From DASQHL01 sp963843685 (lineage in GTDB: Bacteria; Chloroflexota; Dehalococcoidia; DSTF01; JACRBR01): DNA of 64,000 bases. Shown piece by piece: positions 45,629-55,105 of this stretch. The stretch covers positions 1-64,000 of the forward strand of contig CAWJLO010000006.1 in the NCBI GenBank assembly GCA_963843685.1, written 5' to 3'. The notes beneath the pieces were generated by a model. That model searched no databases. It worked only from the letters and a program-made list of their open reading frames with translations, and was not told the DNA's origin. The position numbers and the translations under genes are program-made. Each line of letters starts with the position of its first letter. Positions within the stretch are counted from its first letter, which is position 1.

Positions 45629-48274
45629 ATGAGTCGCAGGAAGTTTCTGGCCGGGCTGGCAGGAGTGGCAGGGGTAGGCGCCGCCGCAGCGACCGGCCTG
45701 CTGACGTGGCGTGCCCGTCACCGCCGCGCCGAACCGACGACCGAATCGAAGGAAGGCGGGATCTTCGGCGAGTGGGTCGACGCGGACGGGCTCCCCGCGT
45801 TTCGTTATACGCTCGACCATCGCACCGACCCACGCGCGGAGTACACGATCAGCGACGGGGTGACGTCGCGACTGAACTGGCACCATCTCGGTAACGATGC
45901 GACCGCGGCGATCGCGACGAACGACGGCTGGGTGCAGCTTTTCGACTTCTCGCACGGGCCGCGCTGGATGAACTACTGGGACGCGGACGCCGGGCGATAC
46001 GGCGGCGGGTTCGGATGGGTGCACGAGGACGGCGCGGTGAACCCGACGCTGTTCGTCGACGCGGACCCGCAGGCGTCGTCGGTCCGAGAGTTCGGCACGG
46101 GCTACTACGACACGCGCGTCACGTCGAATGATCTGGAGATCGACCGGCGAGTGACGCTGCCCTTCGGCAACGCCACGTGGCTGTTGAGCCGCGTGACGAT
46201 CCGCAACACGTCGGACCGCGCGCGCAGCCTGCGCCACTTCGAGTACTGGGACGTAAACCCGCGTTGGTTGGCCTTCGGCGTGCCGGAGCAACAGCGCACG
46301 GAGGCGGCCAAGGAACTGGAGTACCGTGTCGACGCGTCGGTCGGTAGGCTCACGGCGGTGGAACAGCAGACGGCGGGCGCGGTGCCGCTACGGACCCTGA
46401 AGCTGCCGCAGGTGCCGCCTCAACCGGGGCCTACGCTGTTCCTCGTCCCGTTAGCCGGGACGCGTGTCGACGGATTCGACGTCGATCCGACGCGATTCTT
46501 CGGGAACGGAGGGCGCGCGGCACCGGACGCCGTCGCCGCCGGCGCCTGCACGGACTCGTCGGAGACGCGACACCCGTGCTTTGTGTACCAGTCGAACGTC
46601 GAACTCGCGGCGCACGGCGAGACGACATTGTGGTTCGCGTACGGCTACACATACGACGCCCTGCCCGACTTCCCGTCGGATCCGGCGAGCGGGGAGCAGC
46701 GCTCGCTGGACGCCTGGCGGTCGTGGCTGCCCGCGTTCTCCATCAAGGGCGAACCCGGGTTGTGTCGCGAGCTGACGTGGCACGCGTACTATACGCGCGC
46801 GAGCGTCATGTACGATGCGTACTTTGGCAGACGCACGATCCCGCAGGGGTTCTGGTACCTCTACGGCAGCGGGTTCAACGCCGGACTGCGCGACTCCGTG
46901 CAGCACGCGCTCCCCATGGTGTACTTCGAGCCTGCGCTGGCGAGAGACGTGATGCTCTCCGTGCTAGCGCAGGCGGACAAGACGGGGCACTTTCCGTACT
47001 CCATGACGGGCTACGGCATCGCCTACGACTTCATCTGGATGCCCGGGGACTACGACGTCTGGGCGCTGTGGCTGGCCAGCGAATACGTGCTCGCGACGCG
47101 CGACACGGCGGTGCTGGACCAGCAGCTCGCCTACTACCCCCCGGATGCCGGCGACACGGCTGCGGTCTGGGATCACCTCACCCTCGCGTACCGGCACCTG
47201 GCCGACGTTGTCGGATTGGGGGCAAGCGGACTGCTGCACGCGCGCAACGCGGACTGGAACGACGGTCTTGTGTTCGAGGCTTCGCCAAAGGACATTGCCG
47301 GGTTCGTGCGCGACGGCGAGTCGACGCTGGCGTCGGCATTCGCCGCGTGGGTGCTGCCGAAATTCGCGAGCGTGGCGCGGCTGCGCGGCGAAACGGCGTT
47401 GGCAGACGAGGTCGACGCGTTCGCGTCAGGCTTGCGCGACAGGTTGAAGACGTACTGGACCGGGAAGTGGCTGGCCCGGGCGATCCTGCCTGACGGGACG
47501 GTGTATGGGACAGACCGCCTGCACCTGGAGCCGCAGCCGTGGGCGATCCTCTCGGGCGTGACGGACGACGCGCAGAGCGACACGGTGCTGCGGCAGATCG
47601 ACACGCTGCTACGAGACGGCTCGCCGCTCGGCGCGGAGATCATGTCAGCGCTGGACGGCACGCAGACGACGGGCGAGTCGACGGACGGCGGCGTGTGGCT
47701 CTCGCTCACGCACACGCTGGTATGGGCGGCTGCGCAGCGAAACCCCGCCATGGCGTGGGACGAGTTCATGCGGAACACGCTGCGCAACCACGCGACGGTC
47801 TACCCGGACGTGTGGGTGGGGGTGTGGAGCGGGCCGGACGCCTACAACAGCCCACGGTCGTCGCGGCCCGGGTGGACATGGGACCTGCCGGCTCTCAACG
47901 TATTCGGACAGTCGTGGCCGATCCAGAACGTGCACACACACTCGCAGCCGCTGCTTTCGTTCCTTCGCCTCGCCGGCGTCGAACCGACCGAGAGCGGCGT
48001 ACGCATCGCGCCCGTATTCCCGTTCAGCGAGTGGAGCCTGACGTCACCGGCGTTCGGCATCGAGTACGCGGCAGACTCCGTCTCCGGACACATGAGCGCG
48101 GCCGGCGACAGCATCGAGCTCCAGGTACGTCTACCGGGCGCGCTCGCGGGCGGCGACGTGCGCGTCACCGGCTCCGCGGCGATGGTCGACCACGAACCGC
48201 AGGGCGCAGACGTCGTGATCCGCATGCGCGGGCCATCGGGCGGCCGCTGGGAGTGGCGCGTCGACCGGGCGTAA
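45629..48274 (+). CDS. Tat-exported glycoside hydrolase/phosphorylase-like protein (GH94/GH36-like)
   Basis: An 881-residue protein with an N-terminal Tat signal (MSRRKFLAGLAGVAGVGA). An N-terminal beta-sandwich domain follows (about 50-400). Then comes an (alpha/alpha)6 barrel with GFWYLYGSGFNAGLRDSVQ and the GH94-type catalytic ADWNDGL near residue 540. A C-terminal beta-sandwich ends the protein. The DWND aspartate is the general acid of cellobiose/chitobiose phosphorylases. GH94 enzymes are normally cytoplasmic, so Tat export is notable. Start codons GTG 45611 and ATG 45629 are both possible; the ATG places the twin arginines at the usual distance. Substrate is unknown. Confidence 0.8.
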   Translation: MSRRKFLAGLAGVAGVGAAAATGLLTWRARHRRAEPTTESKEGGIFGEWVDADGLPAFRYTLDHRTDPRAEYTISDGVTSRLNWHHLGNDATAAIATNDGWVQLFDFSHGPRWMNYWDADAGRYGGGFGWVHEDGAVNPTLFVDADPQASSVREFGTGYYDTRVTSNDLEIDRRVTLPFGNATWLLSRVTIRNTSDRARSLRHFEYWDVNPRWLAFGVPEQQRTEAAKELEYRVDASVGRLTAVEQQTAGAVPLRTLKLPQVPPQPGPTLFLVPLAGTRVDGFDVDPTRFFGNGGRAAPDAVAAGACTDSSETRHPCFVYQSNVELAAHGETTLWFAYGYTYDALPDFPSDPASGEQRSLDAWRSWLPAFSIKGEPGLCRELTWHAYYTRASVMYDAYFGRRTIPQGFWYLYGSGFNAGLRDSVQHALPMVYFEPALARDVMLSVLAQADKTGHFPYSMTGYGIAYDFIWMPGDYDVWALWLASEYVLATRDTAVLDQQLAYYPPDAGDTAAVWDHLTLAYRHLADVVGLGASGLLHARNADWNDGLVFEASPKDIAGFVRDGESTLASAFAAWVLPKFASVARLRGETALADEVDAFASGLRDRLKTYWTGKWLARAILPDGTVYGTDRLHLEPQPWAILSGVTDDAQSDTVLRQIDTLLRDGSPLGAEIMSALDGTQTTGESTDGGVWLSLTHTLVWAAAQRNPAMAWDEFMRNTLRNHATVYPDVWVGVWSGPDAYNSPRSSRPGWTWDLPALNVFGQSWPIQNVHTHSQPLLSFLRLAGVEPTESGVRIAPVFPFSEWSLTSPAFGIEYAADSVSGHMSAAGDSIELQVRLPGALAGGDVRVTGSAAMVDHEPQGADVVIRMRGPSGGRWEWRVDRA

Positions 48275-48293
48275 CAGGCCTGCCGACGAGCGG

Positions 48294-49088
48294 TCAGTAG
48301 CCGTCGCGGACGAACGTGCGGTAGCCCGCCACGACCTCGAACCCCATCCGGGCGTAGATCGGTTGGCCCATCTCCGACGCCTGGAGGTTCGCCATCGTGC
48401 ACCCGATTTCGGCGCCGCGCCGCACGGCGTGCCACGTCATCGCCTCGCCGAGGCCCCGCTTGCGGTACGACGGGACGCAGCCGACGTTCCACACGCCGGC
48501 GACGCGGTCGCTCGCAATGAGCGCCGATGACGCGACCGGAGTCCCCTGTACGTAGCCGATGTAGAACTCCGCGTCGAGAAGGTCGAGCAGCCGCTGGCTG
48601 AGGAGTTGGCGCACGAGGTCGGCCGGCATGCCGAAGGAGGCCGCGAGCACGTCGCGGTGATAGCCGAACGCCGTCGCGTCGCGAGCGGCGCGGATCTCCA
48701 GGCCGGCAGGCGGCGGCGGGATCGTCGGAATCGGCGAGAGCGTCATGCCAGGCACGGTATCGCGATACGGGAGGCCCTCAGCAGCCGCCGCCCGCTCCGA
48801 CGCGTCGTCGAGGCCGGCGCGCATGCGGACGACGAAGGGGAGGCGCCGGTCGTCGAAGTAGGCTGCTGCGCGGCCGATCGCGGCAGCGGGATCTGCCGGC
48901 GGCCGCGTGACGAAGGCGAGGTTGAACATCGCCAGCGGCAGGCCGGTGTTGATGATGAGCAGGCCGTCGCTCTCGGTCGCCTCGCCGCCGTCAATCGACG
49001 TCGCGAGGCGGCGAAAAACTTCGTAGTAATTCTGGTCTGCGCGGGCGATCAGTTCGCTGCGATCCAAGCGTTCCTCGAAGAGCTGCAC
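48294..49088 (-). CDS. GNAT-family N-acetyltransferase
   Basis: The N-terminal part (about 130 residues) is an atypical GNAT-like half (LIARADQNYYEVFRRLATS). The C-terminal half has the classic acetyl-CoA motif VGCVPSYRKRGLGEAMTWHAV. About 264 residues from GTG 49088; a longer reading from 49154 would run into the tRNA-Gly gene, so it is not favoured. Ribosome site is weak. The acceptor substrate is unknown. Confidence 0.8.
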   Translation of the reverse strand: MQLFEERLDRSELIARADQNYYEVFRRLATSIDGGEATESDGLLIINTGLPLAMFNLAFVTRPPADPAAAIGRAAAYFDDRRLPFVVRMRAGLDDASERAAAAEGLPYRDTVPGMTLSPIPTIPPPPAGLEIRAARDATAFGYHRDVLAASFGMPADLVRQLLSQRLLDLLDAEFYIGYVQGTPVASSALIASDRVAGVWNVGCVPSYRKRGLGEAMTWHAVRRGAEIGCTMANLQASEMGQPIYARMGFEVVAGYRTFVRDGY

Positions 49089-49124
49089 GCGCGACGCGGG
49101 TCGTGATGGAAGGGAAGGAGAGGG

Positions 49125-49200
49125 TGGAGCGGGGGACGGGACTCGAACCCGCAACTTCCAGCTTGGAAGGCTAGCACTCTACCAATTGAGTTACCCCCGC
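49125..49200 (-). tRNA. tRNA-Gly (anticodon TCC)
   Basis: Cloverleaf on the minus strand: acceptor GCGGGGG/CCCCCGC, D-arm AACTCAATTGGTAGAG, anticodon loop CTTCCAA giving TCC, T arm GGTTCGAGTCC. Discriminator T and CCA are encoded at 49125-49128. Confidence 0.95.
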
Positions 49201-49219
49201 TCGTGGGGTGTGCCGCGAA

Positions 49220-49225
49220 AGTATA
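49220..49225 (-). promoter_or_regulatory. -10 element of the tRNA-Gly promoter
   Basis: TATACT on the minus strand, about 20 bases before the mature tRNA. The -35 is weak. Confidence 0.4.
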
Positions 49226-49269
49226 GCGAAGGCGGCTGAGCCGTCGACGGAGCACCCACCTTCGAGACC

Positions 49270-49996
49270 CTACGGGGTGGGCGTCGGTTCAGGGGCGGCC
49301 GTCGTCTCCGGCGTCGGAGGGTTCAGCGCCTGCGCGATCGCTTCGGGCAGGCGGAGCCACGTGCCGGCCGCCCAGCCGTTGAATCCCGTGCCGTCGAGAT
49401 CTCCCGAGATCTTCCACCACGTGAAGTTTTCCGCGTCGGTCGGACCGTCCTGGATGATGGCCTTCGTGCCGTCGGGGATGCAGTTGAGCCGATTGCTCTC
49501 CTGCGTCGGCTGCTCGCGGATGCTGAGGCAGTCGCCTTCTCCCAATCCGATGGCCACCACCTGGTCGCCTACACCGAGCGGCCAATTGATGCCGGGCACC
49601 GAAGGCTGGCTGGGGTCGTTGTTGGTGACCGAGACCACGGTCCAGGCGTCGGCCGCCTGTTCGACGATGGCCAACGCCGTCGGATCCGAGAACGTCGGCC
49701 CGAGGTTGTACGCCCGTCGCGTGCCGCGCGTCCCGGCAAGCGTGACGCACAGCTTGCCGAGGTCGACGCCCTGCTTGGCCTGCGAACAGTCGCCGACGAA
49801 GTCGACGTTGCGGTTCTGGCGCACCCAGCCGGCGATCGCGTCGATCGGGCCCGGTTGCTGCGGCGTGGACGGTGGCTTCCGGCGTCTTGCTCCCGCCGCC
49901 TCCGCCGAAGCATGCGGACGCGAGGACGGCGGCACCGGCGATGAGAACGAGCGCGCTGCGACGCGCCGAAACGCGGAGAGCCAAAGAGTGACTCAC
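49270..49996 (-). CDS. SH3-domain lipoprotein (one frameshift)
   Basis: It starts with a signal peptide and lipobox (SALVLIAGAAVLASACFGG, lipid-modified Cys). An extra C at 49867-49868 (plus strand GG) moves the frame just after KTPEATV; the rest continues as PQQPGPIDAIAGWVRQNRN. The C-terminal domain is SH3-like (CLSIREQPTQES, then TWWKISGDLDGTGFNGWAAG), as in bacterial SH3_3 proteins that bind peptidoglycan or ligands outside the cell. Start GTG 49996 overlaps the stop of the upstream monophosphatase gene (GTGA), so translation is coupled. Confidence 0.75.
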
Positions 49997-50826
49997 TCCT
50001 CTGGTACCCCCCCGCCCTGCGCCTCAGCATAACGCGCCATGAAGTCGGCGTGCACGCGACGACCGCCGGCGGCGAACGTTGCACTCCCGATGTGCATCGC
50101 ATGACCGTCTCGGTCGGAGGCGGCGCCGCCAGCTTCGCGCACGAGGAGGATGCCGGCCGCAACGTCCCACGGCCAGACGTTCATGTGGGTGTACAGGTCG
50201 AGTCGGCCGCAAGCCGCGTACGCCAACCCGAGTGCCGCGCTACCCGTGATCCGGAGCCCCTGCACGTTTGGGAAGATGCGCCGCATCAGATCGAGCTGCC
50301 GCATGCCCATCGCGTCGTCGTACCCGAGATCGACTCCAACGACCGCAGCGAAGACGTCCGGCTTGTCCGAGGCGACGATCGGTCTGTCGTTGCAGAACGC
50401 GCCTCCGCCCGCAGTCGCCCAGAAGCCCTCGCCGTGCACGGCGTCGTACGTCAGGCCGACGACCGGCTCGCCGTCGAGGCAGAGCGCCACGTTCGTGCAC
50501 CAGAACGGCATGCCGATGGCGTAGTTCTTCGTCCCGTCGATGGGGTCGATGACCCACGTCCATCCAGTGCTCGCATCGGTCCCCGAGGCGGTCTCTTCGG
50601 ACAGGATCTTGTGGCCGGGAAACTCCTCGGCGAGGACGTCCTTCACCAGCAGCTCCGCCTCCACGTCGGTCGCGGTGACGATGTTCCGGTGGCCCTTGAC
50701 GTCAATCGTGTGCGTGCCGCGGAAACGTGACAGCGCGAGATCGCCGGCGACGCGGCCGCAGCGCCAGGCGACGTCGATCGCAGAGGCGCCGGACAAGGAG
50801 ACGGGGAGTTCAACTGCGGACGTCAC
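49993..50826 (-). CDS. Inositol monophosphatase family protein
   Basis: A 277-residue metal-dependent phosphatase. It has the motifs GHKILSEET (metal-binding Glu), WVIDPIDGTKNY (DPIDGT metal site) and WPWDVAAGILLVREAGG. The family includes inositol-1-phosphatase, histidinol-phosphatase and fructose-1,6-bisphosphatase-like enzymes; the substrate cannot be fixed. GTG 50826 is the start. It shares the GTGA junction with the lipoprotein gene. Confidence 0.9.
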   Translation of the reverse strand: MTSAVELPVSLSGASAIDVAWRCGRVAGDLALSRFRGTHTIDVKGHRNIVTATDVEAELLVKDVLAEEFPGHKILSEETASGTDASTGWTWVIDPIDGTKNYAIGMPFWCTNVALCLDGEPVVGLTYDAVHGEGFWATAGGGAFCNDRPIVASDKPDVFAAVVGVDLGYDDAMGMRQLDLMRRIFPNVQGLRITGSAALGLAYAACGRLDLYTHMNVWPWDVAAGILLVREAGGAASDRDGHAMHIGSATFAAGGRRVHADFMARYAEAQGGGVPEE

Positions 50827-50875
50827 CTACGAAGCGTATCGGACGGGCTGCATGCGCCCCAGCGGGGCGGCGGGG

Positions 50876-51577
50876 TCAGTTCAACCCGAAGGATGGCGCA
50901 CCGGCCACCGTCTCCGGTAACCACGAGGCGAGGAGCTCCTCGAGATCCCCGGCCGCCTGATTCAGCGAGTGGTCGGCCTCGCCGTAGAGGACCAGCCGCT
51001 TGGGATCGACCGCGCGCGCGTGGATGTCTTCGCTGGCCGCGTGATCGAGGACGCCGTCGCGCATGCCGTGCACGAGGAGCAGCGGCTTGGCGAGGCGCTC
51101 GACCGTGCGCGTGCCGTAGAGCTGTGGCGAGAGCGCGGCGACGCCGGCCACCGACGGAGACAGCTCGCCCGCCTTGATCACCACCGCCCCGCCGAACGAG
51201 TGCCCCACGAGCGCAATGCCACCGGTGGCGCCGAAGCCACGGAGCAGCGACACCCCCGCGAGAACGTCCAGCACGCACTCCTGGAACTCGCCCGGCTGGC
51301 GGTAGTGGAGGCGCAGGCCGCTGATCTTCGGCCGAAGGCGATCGGCGAGACGGCCGTACATATCGTTCGCCGGCCCCTCGAGCCCGCCCATCGCGCCGCC
51401 GACGTAAATCGCGGCGCCGGGGCCGGATGCACAGGGGTGCAAGACGCCGCGGATCTCGCCGCGTGAGGTGATGATCAGCACTCGCAGGTTGCCGTCCGGC
51501 TCCGGGTGAGCGGCGACGTTCTCGATCGCCAGCTCCAGCTCGCGGTCGTCGTCTTCCGGCTCGTCGATGAAATCCAC
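50876..51577 (-). CDS. Alpha/beta hydrolase
   Basis: A 233-residue alpha/beta hydrolase with the nucleophile elbow GHSFGG, the acid residue in HGMRDGVLD and the histidine in GEADHSL. It resembles dienelactone-hydrolase/KANL3-like small hydrolases. No signal peptide. Start GTG 51577 has GGAG 8 bases upstream. Substrate unknown. It precedes the monophosphatase gene by 49 bases, so the three genes 50876-49270 may be one transcript. Confidence 0.85.
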   Translation of the reverse strand: MDFIDEPEDDDRELELAIENVAAHPEPDGNLRVLIITSRGEIRGVLHPCASGPGAAIYVGGAMGGLEGPANDMYGRLADRLRPKISGLRLHYRQPGEFQECVLDVLAGVSLLRGFGATGGIALVGHSFGGAVVIKAGELSPSVAGVAALSPQLYGTRTVERLAKPLLLVHGMRDGVLDHAASEDIHARAVDPKRLVLYGEADHSLNQAAGDLEELLASWLPETVAGAPSFGLN

Positions 51578-51638
51578 GATCAGGTCTCCAGGCAGCTGCC
51601 CGGATCATATCGCGGATGCGGCCTTGGCCGCGCGAAGG

Positions 51639-52346
51639 CTACGGCGTCGGCGTGGGCGCGCTTTGCGGCGGCCCTGAGAAAGCGCCCGGGTTGTCGAGCA
51701 GGCGGTCAAGCCCCGACTCGAACGCCGTCTCCTGCTGCGTCGAGTCGTCCTGCGTGATCGTGCCCGCCGTGACGGCGTCGGCGAGTCGCTTCTTGTTCGC
51801 GTCGATCAGCGCCTGCCGGAAGGCGGCGCGCGCCTGCCCGTGCGCCGCGGCGACCGCCTCAAGCGTCGCCCCCTGCGCCTGCAACTCGGTACGGAGCTGA
51901 TCTTCCGTGATGCCGAGCACTGTCGCTGCAAGGGTGAGCGTCTGCCCGAACCCGGCTCCCCCGACGCCCCGTCCGCCGAAGCCGCCGCGGCCGATGGGCG
52001 TGCCTTCCGCTATGGCTGTTTGTTGGTCAGGCGACGGCGTGCGAGCGCCGAACGCCGGGCGAGTGCCTTCCGCGATCGCCGTCTCGAAATCCGGGTTCGG
52101 CGTGCCTCCGAAGGCGAACGGCGTTCCCTCCGCGATCGACGTCTGGATCGCGGGATCGGGCGTGCGGTTGCGGAAGCCACGCGCGCTGCCGCTCGTGTTC
52201 GGCGCGCCAGCCGTTGCGGCGGCCGTCGGTGACTTCGATGCCGCGGATGTGCCGGAGCCACACGCCGCACCGAGCGCCGCAACGGCGATGAGGCCGACCG
52301 CGGCGACGGCCACCGGAAGGCGGGACGGGAGATGAAGCGACTTCAC
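51639..52346 (-). CDS. Lipoprotein with low-complexity EGT repeats and helical domain
   Basis: A 235-residue lipoprotein: signal peptide with lipobox LGAAC. A linker follows with three repeats of the type (T/D)xxTxIAEGT (SIAEGTPFAFGGTP, AIAEGTRPAFGART, AIAEGTPIGRGG). The helical domain (LGITEDQLRTELQAQG and KRLADAVTAGTITQDD) is a type seen in secreted proteins of Chloroflexota and Firmicutes and of unknown function. The GTG at 52346 with a GAGAGAG ribosome site is preferred over GTG 52373. Confidence 0.7.
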   Translation of the reverse strand: MKSLHLPSRLPVAVAAVGLIAVAALGAACGSGTSAASKSPTAAATAGAPNTSGSARGFRNRTPDPAIQTSIAEGTPFAFGGTPNPDFETAIAEGTRPAFGARTPSPDQQTAIAEGTPIGRGGFGGRGVGGAGFGQTLTLAATVLGITEDQLRTELQAQGATLEAVAAAHGQARAAFRQALIDANKKRLADAVTAGTITQDDSTQQETAFESGLDRLLDNPGAFSGPPQSAPTPTP

Positions 52347-52500
52347 GGGTACTCTCTCTTCACTGAGTCGCACGAATGCTGTCTCAGCTTACGGAGGGTG
52401 CACCCGAGAAGTATTGCCAGACGGTAACAGGCGGGCAGTTTGAGTCAGCGACGTTGGAGACATCTAACAGCATCATTGGAGCGCACGCGCCCCGGATGCC

Positions 52501-53685
52501 TCAGCCGATAACGCCACGCTCCCGCAGACCGCTGACGGATGCCGCATCGAACCCAAGCGACGCCAGCACGTCGTCCGTGTGCTGCCCGGCGACCGGCGCC
52601 GTGGACCGCACCTTCCCCGGCGTGTCGGAGAGCTTGGTGCCGATGCCGAGGTGCCGGACCTTCCCCAGCGTCGGGTGATCGACCTCCACGACCATGTCGC
52701 GAGCGAGGTTGTGCGGGTCGCGCAACGCCTCCTCGAGCGAGTAGACGGGGCCGGCGCAGATGTCGGACTGCTTCAGGATCTCGAACCACTCGTCGCGCGT
52801 CTTCGTCGAGAACTGCTCGCGGAAGAACGCCGCGATCTCCTCACGCTTCGATGCGTCGTACTGGTGCGGGATGAAGTCTTCGCACCCCATGGTCTTGCAG
52901 AGGTTGACGAAGAAGTGCGGTTCCAGGCTGCCGATGCTGATCCAGCCGCCGTCCTTGCACTGGTAGACGTTGTAGTGCGGCACGGAACCGTTCAGCAGCG
53001 TCGCACCGCGCGAGGGCGAGGCGCCGCCCATGAGCACGTTGCCGGCCATGCTGGCGAGCAGGTAGAGCACGCCGTCCGACATCGCGATATCGACGTACTG
53101 GCCGCGCCCCGTGCGCTCCCGCGCCATCAGCGCCGCCAGAATGCCGAACGCGGCGTGCATGCCGCCGCCCGCGAAGTCGGCGATGATGTTCATCGGGATC
53201 GCCGGCGGCGTATCCGGCCAGCCGATCATGCCGAGCGCGCCGCCGACCGAGATGTAGTTGATGTCGTGCCCGACGAGCTGGCTGTACGGTCCCGTCTGGC
53301 CGAAGCCGGAAAGGGAGCAATACACGAGCCGCGGGTTCCGCTCCTTGAGCGTGTCGTAGTCGACCTGCAGCCGCTTGACCACGCCGGGCCGGAACCCCTC
53401 CAGCACAACGTCGGCCGTCTCGGCCAGCTTGTAGAAGATCTCGCGCGCCTCCTGCTCCCGCAGGTTGAGCACGATGCTGCGCTTGTTGCGGCTCATGATG
53501 TTGTATGCGGCCAGCTTCTCCATGTCCTGCTGACGGCTGCCGGCGAAGGCGGGCGCCAGCTTGCCGTCGGCCGGCGCCTCCACGAGGAGCACGTCCGCGC
53601 CCATGTCGCCCAGCATCATCGAGCAGAACGGCCCCGGCGCCAGACGCGAGAGGTCGAGAATCTTGATCCCTTCGAGCGGCAGCAT
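52501..53685 (-). CDS. CaiB/BaiF-type (class III) CoA-transferase
   Basis: A 394-residue enzyme with EGIKILDLSRLAPGPFCSMMLGDMGAD at the N terminus (about residues 4-30), including the conserved aspartate region, NKRSIVLNLREQE, and PYSQLVGHDINYISVGGALG. It transfers CoA between organic acids, typically in carnitine, oxalate or aromatic-acid metabolism. ATG 53685 has an AAGGG ribosome site. The neighbouring enoyl-CoA hydratases and thiolase-like genes suggest acyl-CoA degradation, but they are several kilobases away. Confidence 0.92.
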   Translation of the reverse strand: MLPLEGIKILDLSRLAPGPFCSMMLGDMGADVLLVEAPADGKLAPAFAGSRQQDMEKLAAYNIMSRNKRSIVLNLREQEAREIFYKLAETADVVLEGFRPGVVKRLQVDYDTLKERNPRLVYCSLSGFGQTGPYSQLVGHDINYISVGGALGMIGWPDTPPAIPMNIIADFAGGGMHAAFGILAALMARERTGRGQYVDIAMSDGVLYLLASMAGNVLMGGASPSRGATLLNGSVPHYNVYQCKDGGWISIGSLEPHFFVNLCKTMGCEDFIPHQYDASKREEIAAFFREQFSTKTRDEWFEILKQSDICAGPVYSLEEALRDPHNLARDMVVEVDHPTLGKVRHLGIGTKLSDTPGKVRSTAPVAGQHTDDVLASLGFDAASVSGLRERGVIG

Positions 53686-53768
53686 GTCAGTCCCTTTCGT
53701 CAGCGCTGAGTCCGGATGGAAGGGTGTCGGCTCGCGGCGCTTCGATCAAGGAGCAGGCTCCGCCGCGG

Positions 53769-55055
53769 TCACACGAACGGCCCTGCGAGAGTCAACACCA
53801 GCAGTACGAGCGAGAGCGAGATCACCACGGCCGCGGTTGCGATGCCGATCACGTTGAACGCCGGCGTGTTGACCCGGTCTCCCATCAACCCGCGGTCGTT
53901 GGTGAGGCGCAGCAGGCTGAACAACACCACCGGCAGTACGAGCGCGTCGATCACCTGGATCAGCAGCAGCGTACGCGTGAACGGGATGCCGGGGAGCAGC
54001 GCCAGCCCCATCGAGAGGACGATGATCCCGGTAAAGAGACCCATGAACACCGGCGCGCGCCGAAAGTCCTGCGACACGCCCTTCTCGACCCCGAGCGCCT
54101 CGGTGACGCTGTACGCGCTCGTCAGCGCCAGCACCGGCGCCGCCAGCAGGCACGCCCCCAGCAGCCCAACCGCGAACAGGTACTCGGATGCGGACCCGGC
54201 CACCGGCTCCAGCGCCTGCGCCGCCTGCGCCGCCGTATCGACACCAACCCCCTGACTGAACAGCGTCGCCGCCGTCGCGACGATGATCGACACGGCGACA
54301 ACGTTGGCGAGGAGCGAGCCCACGGCCACGTCCGCCTGCTCGTACACATAGTCCTCCGGCCGGACGGCCTTCTCGGCCACGCTGGACGTGAGGTAGAGCT
54401 GCATGTAGGGCGTGATCGTGGTCCCGATGATGGCGATGATCAGCTGCACGCCGCTCGCCGAGTGGGGCACCGTCGGTACCGCGAGCCCGTGGGCGACGGA
54501 GCCCCAGGCCGGATGCGATAGCACTGCGGCGACCGGATAGGCGACGAACACCAGCGCCATCAGCAGGAACGTCCGCTCGACCATCTTGTAGGAACCGAAG
54601 ACGACCAGCGTCCAGAGCAGCACCGCCGCGACCGGCACGGCGATCAATCGCGAAACGTGAAGCAGCTCGGCCGCCGCACCGATACCCACAAACTCCGAAA
54701 ACGCCGTGCCCAGGTTGGCAACCAGCAGCGCTGAGACGACGAACGTCGTCATGCGGATGCCGAAGTGCTCGCGCACGAGGTCCGAGAACCCCATCCCGGT
54801 CACCGCGCCCAGCCGCGCGCACATCTCCTGCACGACGATCAGTGCCACGAGGATGACGATCACCACCCACAGAAGCTGGTAGCCGTAGCGGGCCCCCGCC
54901 GCGGAGTACGTGGCGATGCCGCCGACGTCGTTGCCCGCGTTGGCTGCGATCAGGCCGGGGCCGATAACGCCTAGGAGGAGGAAGAGGCGGGGAAATCGGC
55001 GCGCGAGCGCACGCGACCGCGGCTGCTGTGCAGGGCGCGGGTCAGCATGCTCCAA
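53769..55055 (-). CDS. NRAMP-related divalent metal transporter with altered metal site
   Basis: A 428-residue membrane protein with about 11 helices. The family start GPGLIAANAGNDVGG matches NRAMP helix 1, but the canonical DPGN is changed to DVGG. In helix 6 the canonical MPH reads TPY (IIGTTITPYMQLY), so the metal-coordinating methionine is gone. Such changes are known in NRAMP-related transporters that prefer magnesium or other hard cations instead of manganese or iron. It is 50 bases downstream of an MgtE-N/CBS gene, which supports a magnesium-related role. The start (TTG 55055) is uncertain. Confidence 0.85.
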   Translation of the reverse strand: MEHADPRPAQQPRSRALARRFPRLFLLLGVIGPGLIAANAGNDVGGIATYSAAGARYGYQLLWVVIVILVALIVVQEMCARLGAVTGMGFSDLVREHFGIRMTTFVVSALLVANLGTAFSEFVGIGAAAELLHVSRLIAVPVAAVLLWTLVVFGSYKMVERTFLLMALVFVAYPVAAVLSHPAWGSVAHGLAVPTVPHSASGVQLIIAIIGTTITPYMQLYLTSSVAEKAVRPEDYVYEQADVAVGSLLANVVAVSIIVATAATLFSQGVGVDTAAQAAQALEPVAGSASEYLFAVGLLGACLLAAPVLALTSAYSVTEALGVEKGVSQDFRRAPVFMGLFTGIIVLSMGLALLPGIPFTRTLLLIQVIDALVLPVVLFSLLRLTNDRGLMGDRVNTPAFNVIGIATAAVVISLSLVLLVLTLAGPFV

Positions 55056-55105
55056 CCCTTGCTGCGCTCGTACGTCCGGAATGACTATCGCCCATCACTT
55101 TCGCG

